The notes below the pieces were generated by a model that searched no databases, was not told the origin of the DNA, and saw only the letters and a list, made by a program, of their open reading frames with translations. A stretch of 64,000 nucleotides of DNA from Pseudaminobacter soli (ex Zhang et al. 2022). GTDB taxonomy: Bacteria; Pseudomonadota; Alphaproteobacteria; Rhizobiales; Rhizobiaceae. The stretch is taken from contig NZ_JABVCF010000009.1 of NCBI RefSeq assembly GCF_014595955.1, positions 186,001 through 250,000 of the forward strand, given 5' to 3'. Every line of letters starts with the position of its first letter. Position 1 is the stretch's first letter. The position numbers were made by a program, and so were the translations under genes. Below, piece after piece: positions 61,435 through 64,000 of the stretch.

Positions 61435-63213
61435 ATGAACACCGTCGCTCCAGCAAATGAAGCCGCCGCCTGGGTTTCGTCCTTCAGCCGAGCCCTGCAA
61501 GCGGGCGACATTGACACGGCATGCGCGCACTTCCTCGAAGACGGATACTGGCGCGACCTTCTCGCCTTCACCTGGAACATCAAGACCCTTGAGGGCCGCG
61601 ACGCCATCCGCGCGATGCTGACCTCGAATCTCGGCTCGGCCGCACCGTCCAACTGGCAGCCGAAAGGCGAGGCAGAAGTGAAGGACGGGCTAGTCGAGGC
61701 CTGGTTCACCTTCGAGACCGCCATCGGCCGCGGCGAAGGCATGGTACGGCTCAAGGACGGCCGCGCGCGCACCCTGTTCACTGCCATGATGGATCTGAAG
61801 GGCTTTGAGGAAAAGTCCGGCCCCGCCCGGCCGCTCGGCGTGCGGCACAAGGCCGACCGCAACCGCGAGACCTGGTCCGAGGCCCGCCGACGCGAGGAGC
61901 GTGAACTCGGCGCGGCAGTCCAGCCCTATTGCGTGATCATCGGTGGCGGCCAGGGCGGCATCGCGCTTGGCGCCCGGCTGAAGCAACTCGGCGTGCCTGC
62001 GGTCATCCTGGAAAAGAATGCCCGCGCCGGCGACTCCTGGCGTCGGCGCTACCGTTCGCTCGTGCTGCACGACCCGGTCTGGTACGACCATCTGCCCTAC
62101 ATCCCCTTCCCCGATCACTGGCCGGTCTTCACGCCCAAGGACAAGATGGGCGACTGGCTGGAGATGTACGCCAAGGTGATGGAGCTGAATTATTGGACCG
62201 AAAGCGCCTGCACGTCCGCCTCCTATGACGAGACGGCCAAGCGCTGGACGGTGGAGGTGGACCGCGCCGGCGAGCGCGTGGCGCTTACGCCTTCGCATCT
62301 CGTCTTCGCCACCGGCGCCTACGGCCCGCCGCGCATGGTCGATCTGCGCGGCGCCGCCGACTTCCGCGGCGAGATCCTGCATTCCAGCCAGTATTCCGAT
62401 GCGGCAAGTTTCAAGGGCAGGAAGGTCGCCGTGATCGGATCGGCGAGTTCGGGCCATGACGTAAGCGTCGACCTCTGGGAAGCCGGCGCCGACGTAACCA
62501 TGATCCAGCGCTCGCCCACGACCGTGGTGAAATCCAGCACCCTGATGGAACTGGGCTTCGACACCTATTCGGAAGAAGCGCTGGCGAAGGGCATCACCAC
62601 CGAAATGGCCGACATGATGGCGGCCTCCATGCCGTTCGGACTGCTGCCGGAAGGCCAGAAGAAGCTCTACGCCGAGATCAGGGAGCGCGATGCCGACTTC
62701 TACCGGCAGTTGTCGGCCTCTGGCTTCGCGATCGACTTCGGCGAGGACGAGACCGGCCAGATGATGAAGGCCTATCGCACCGGCTCCGGCTACTACATCG
62801 ACGTCGGCGCCTCCGAGTTGATCATCAATGGCGAGATCAAGGTGAAGAGCGGCGCGTCGATCGAGAGCATGACGCCGACCGGCATCCTGTTCGACGACGG
62901 CAGCGAGATCGAGGCGGACGTGGTGATCGCCTGCACCGGCTACCAGTCGATGCACGAGACGGTCGCTGAACTCGTCTCGCGCGAGGTGGCGGACAAGGTC
63001 GGGCCGTGCTGGGGCCTCGGCTCCGGCGTGCGCGGCGACCCCGGCCCCTGGCAGGGCGAGCCGCGCAACATGTGGAAGCCGACGGCGCAGGAAGCGCTCT
63101 GGTTCCACGGCGGCAACCTGGCGCTCTCGCGGTTCTATTCGAAGTTCCTGGCGCTGCAGCTCAAGGCGCGGATGGAGGGGCTGGAGACGCCAATCTACGG
63201 GGCGCCGGCGTAG
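61435..63213 (+). CDS. YUCCA-like flavin monooxygenase with N-terminal NTF2-like domain
   Basis: A 592-residue protein. Residues 1-130 look like an NTF2/SnoaL-type domain (AWVSSFSRALQAGDIDTACAHFLEDGYW). From about 165 a class B flavin monooxygenase starts: GGGQGG at 170-175, the FATGAYGPP block at 291-299, and the NADPH motif at 333-342 as VIGSASSGHD, with Ser-Ala in place of the usual Gly. The segment PFPDHWPVFTPKDKMGDWLEMYA resembles YUCCA indole-3-pyruvate monooxygenases. GAGGGG precedes the ATG. Substrate unproven; a ketone or indole compound fits. Confidence 0.82.
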   Translation: MNTVAPANEAAAWVSSFSRALQAGDIDTACAHFLEDGYWRDLLAFTWNIKTLEGRDAIRAMLTSNLGSAAPSNWQPKGEAEVKDGLVEAWFTFETAIGRGEGMVRLKDGRARTLFTAMMDLKGFEEKSGPARPLGVRHKADRNRETWSEARRREERELGAAVQPYCVIIGGGQGGIALGARLKQLGVPAVILEKNARAGDSWRRRYRSLVLHDPVWYDHLPYIPFPDHWPVFTPKDKMGDWLEMYAKVMELNYWTESACTSASYDETAKRWTVEVDRAGERVALTPSHLVFATGAYGPPRMVDLRGAADFRGEILHSSQYSDAASFKGRKVAVIGSASSGHDVSVDLWEAGADVTMIQRSPTTVVKSSTLMELGFDTYSEEALAKGITTEMADMMAASMPFGLLPEGQKKLYAEIRERDADFYRQLSASGFAIDFGEDETGQMMKAYRTGSGYYIDVGASELIINGEIKVKSGASIESMTPTGILFDDGSEIEADVVIACTGYQSMHETVAELVSREVADKVGPCWGLGSGVRGDPGPWQGEPRNMWKPTAQEALWFHGGNLALSRFYSKFLALQLKARMEGLETPIYGAPA

Positions 63214-63234
63214 CAGCATAAGCTCATCCCAGAC

Positions 63235-63256
63235 CCAAGGCGCGTACGCGCCTTGG
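63235..63256. terminator. Perfect 22-base palindrome between convergent genes
   Basis: CCAAGGCGCGT and its exact inverted copy form a 22-base palindrome centred on GTAC between the monooxygenase and the convergent SDR gene. It is a good candidate for a bidirectional terminator hairpin. No U-run is seen. Confidence 0.6.
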
Positions 63257-63328
63257 CAACGCCCCCTCACCGTGCTTCGCATGCATTTCGGGAAATCGAT
63301 ACTGGCGCTCTCGAACTGCCGAGGCCGT

Positions 63329-64000
63329 TCAAACCACCGCTGTCATGCCGCCGTCGACGTTGATGAGCTGGCCGTTCACGTAATCGGACGCAAACGAGGC
63401 CAGGAACACCGCCGTGCCAATCAGTTCTTCCGGGCGGCCCCAGCGCCGTGAGGGCGTGCGGGATTCCACCCAGGCGCTGAAGTCCCGGTTCTCGAGCAGC
63501 GCCGTATTCATCTCGGTAATCATGTAACCGGGCGCGATCGCGTTCGCCTGGACGCCGCTTCCCGCCCACTCGGCCGCCATCTCCTGCGTCAGCAGTTTCA
63601 GGCCGCCCTTGCTGACGGCATAAGGCGCGATCGTGGCGCGCGCCAGCGTGCTGGTGGTCGAAGCGATGTTGATGATCTTGCCGCGCCCGCGCGCAACCAT
63701 GCGACGCCCCGCCTCCCGGCCGATGACGAAAGCGGCGGTGAGGTTGACGTCGAGCACCCGCTGCCATTCGGCGGTCGGCAGGTCGAGCATCGGCTTGCGC
63801 CACTGGATGCCGGCATTGTTGACGAGGATGTCGATCTCGGTCGCCTCGTCGTCGAACCTCCTGAAGGCGGCGACGACCGCGGCCTCATCGGTGACGTTGA
63901 AGGCGATGCCCTCGGCCTGAAGCCCACGGTCCCGGAACTCAGCTACGGCCTCTACGACGCGCTCGCCATTGGTACCGTTGAGGACAACCTTCGCGCCTGC
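63329..64000 (-). CDS. SDR-family oxidoreductase, gluconate 5-dehydrogenase-like (5' partial)
   Basis: The C-terminal 223 residues of a short-chain dehydrogenase; the start and the TGxxxGxG motif are beyond the right edge. Visible are AGAKVVLNGTN (a second-strand Asn suggesting NADP), ILVNNAG, the catalytic Ser and Tyr-Lys (YAVSKGG), and PGYMITEMN. It most resembles gluconate 5-dehydrogenase/idnO-type SDRs. The frame runs to base 64000 without a stop; an internal ATG at 63790 is not the true start. Confidence 0.8.
   Translation of the reverse strand, partial: AGAKVVLNGTNGERVVEAVAEFRDRGLQAEGIAFNVTDEAAVVAAFRRFDDEATEIDILVNNAGIQWRKPMLDLPTAEWQRVLDVNLTAAFVIGREAGRRMVARGRGKIINIASTTSTLARATIAPYAVSKGGLKLLTQEMAAEWAGSGVQANAIAPGYMITEMNTALLENRDFSAWVESRTPSRRWGRPEELIGTAVFLASFASDYVNGQLINVDGGMTAVV

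Overview
The window is 64 kb of GC-rich alphaproteobacterial DNA. Dense overlapping operons, many binding-protein-dependent ABC importers, and frequent palindromic intergenic repeats with arms such as CTCTCCCC/GGGGAGAG suggest Rhizobiales, probably a Mesorhizobium/Aminobacter-type Phyllobacteriaceae. That placement is inference from gene content and repeat style. No rRNA, tRNA, IS element, prophage or CRISPR array is visible. The window reads as a long nitrogen-compound catabolic region.

Layout. 1-2.6 kb: an unplaced ORF, a zinc alcohol dehydrogenase and a small membrane protein. 2.7-18 kb: an N-carbamoyl/hydantoin-type catabolic block. It runs leftward from a PotFGHI-like importer (17.9-13.7 kb) through an amidase, a carboxymuconolactone-decarboxylase-like protein, a 3-hydroxyisobutyrate-dehydrogenase-like protein, N-carbamoyl-D-amino acid hydrolase and D-hydantoinase. 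A divergent pair of units follows: DUF3830 plus a MaoC-like protein on the plus strand, and a PuuE-like deacetylase, a CobW GTPase, a cysteine hydrolase and an SDR on the minus strand. 18.3-27 kb: a LysR regulator, an ornithine-cyclodeaminase-like protein, two PLP aminotransferases, an incomplete polar amino acid importer, an HpcH/HpaI aldolase and a divergent RutA-like flavin monooxygenase.

27-39 kb (minus strand) holds a tryptophan/anthranilate operon: the bifunctional 2-aminobenzoyl-CoA monooxygenase/reductase (AbmA-like), SDR, MarR, enoyl-CoA hydratase, acyl-CoA dehydrogenase, 2-aminobenzoate-CoA ligase-like protein, kynureninase, tryptophan 2,3-dioxygenase, a RidA-like protein and a FadB-like fusion. 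Together they predict tryptophan to kynurenine to anthranilate to 2-aminobenzoyl-CoA, dearomatisation and beta-oxidation. 39-47 kb: a complete Dpp-type importer downstream of a phytoene-desaturase-like flavoprotein. 47-54 kb (plus): a kynurenine-formamidase-like cyclase, a second phytoene-desaturase-like flavoprotein, a second MarR, and indolepyruvate oxidoreductase IorA/IorB. 54-64 kb: a CYTH-CHAD protein, a Gfo/Idh/MocA dehydrogenase with an NMT1-type importer, an RpiR regulator, a YUCCA-like flavin monooxygenase with an extra N-terminal NTF2-like domain, and a partial SDR.

The most interesting signals are: (i) four related AAGCTT-type palindromes (TTYANGCTTRAA) in four promoter regions, suggesting one regulator ties the aldolase/monooxygenase, aminotransferase, anthranilate and flavoprotein units together; (ii) a RidA-like protein that lacks the usual catalytic arginine, inside a pathway that makes an enamine; (iii) a palindromic repeat apparently inserted in frame in iorB; (iv) two flavoprotein paralogues around a formamidase-like cyclase next to IorAB; and (v) the hydantoinase/carbamoylase block with an unknown substrate. 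All functional assignments come from reading the sequence; no database search was run.
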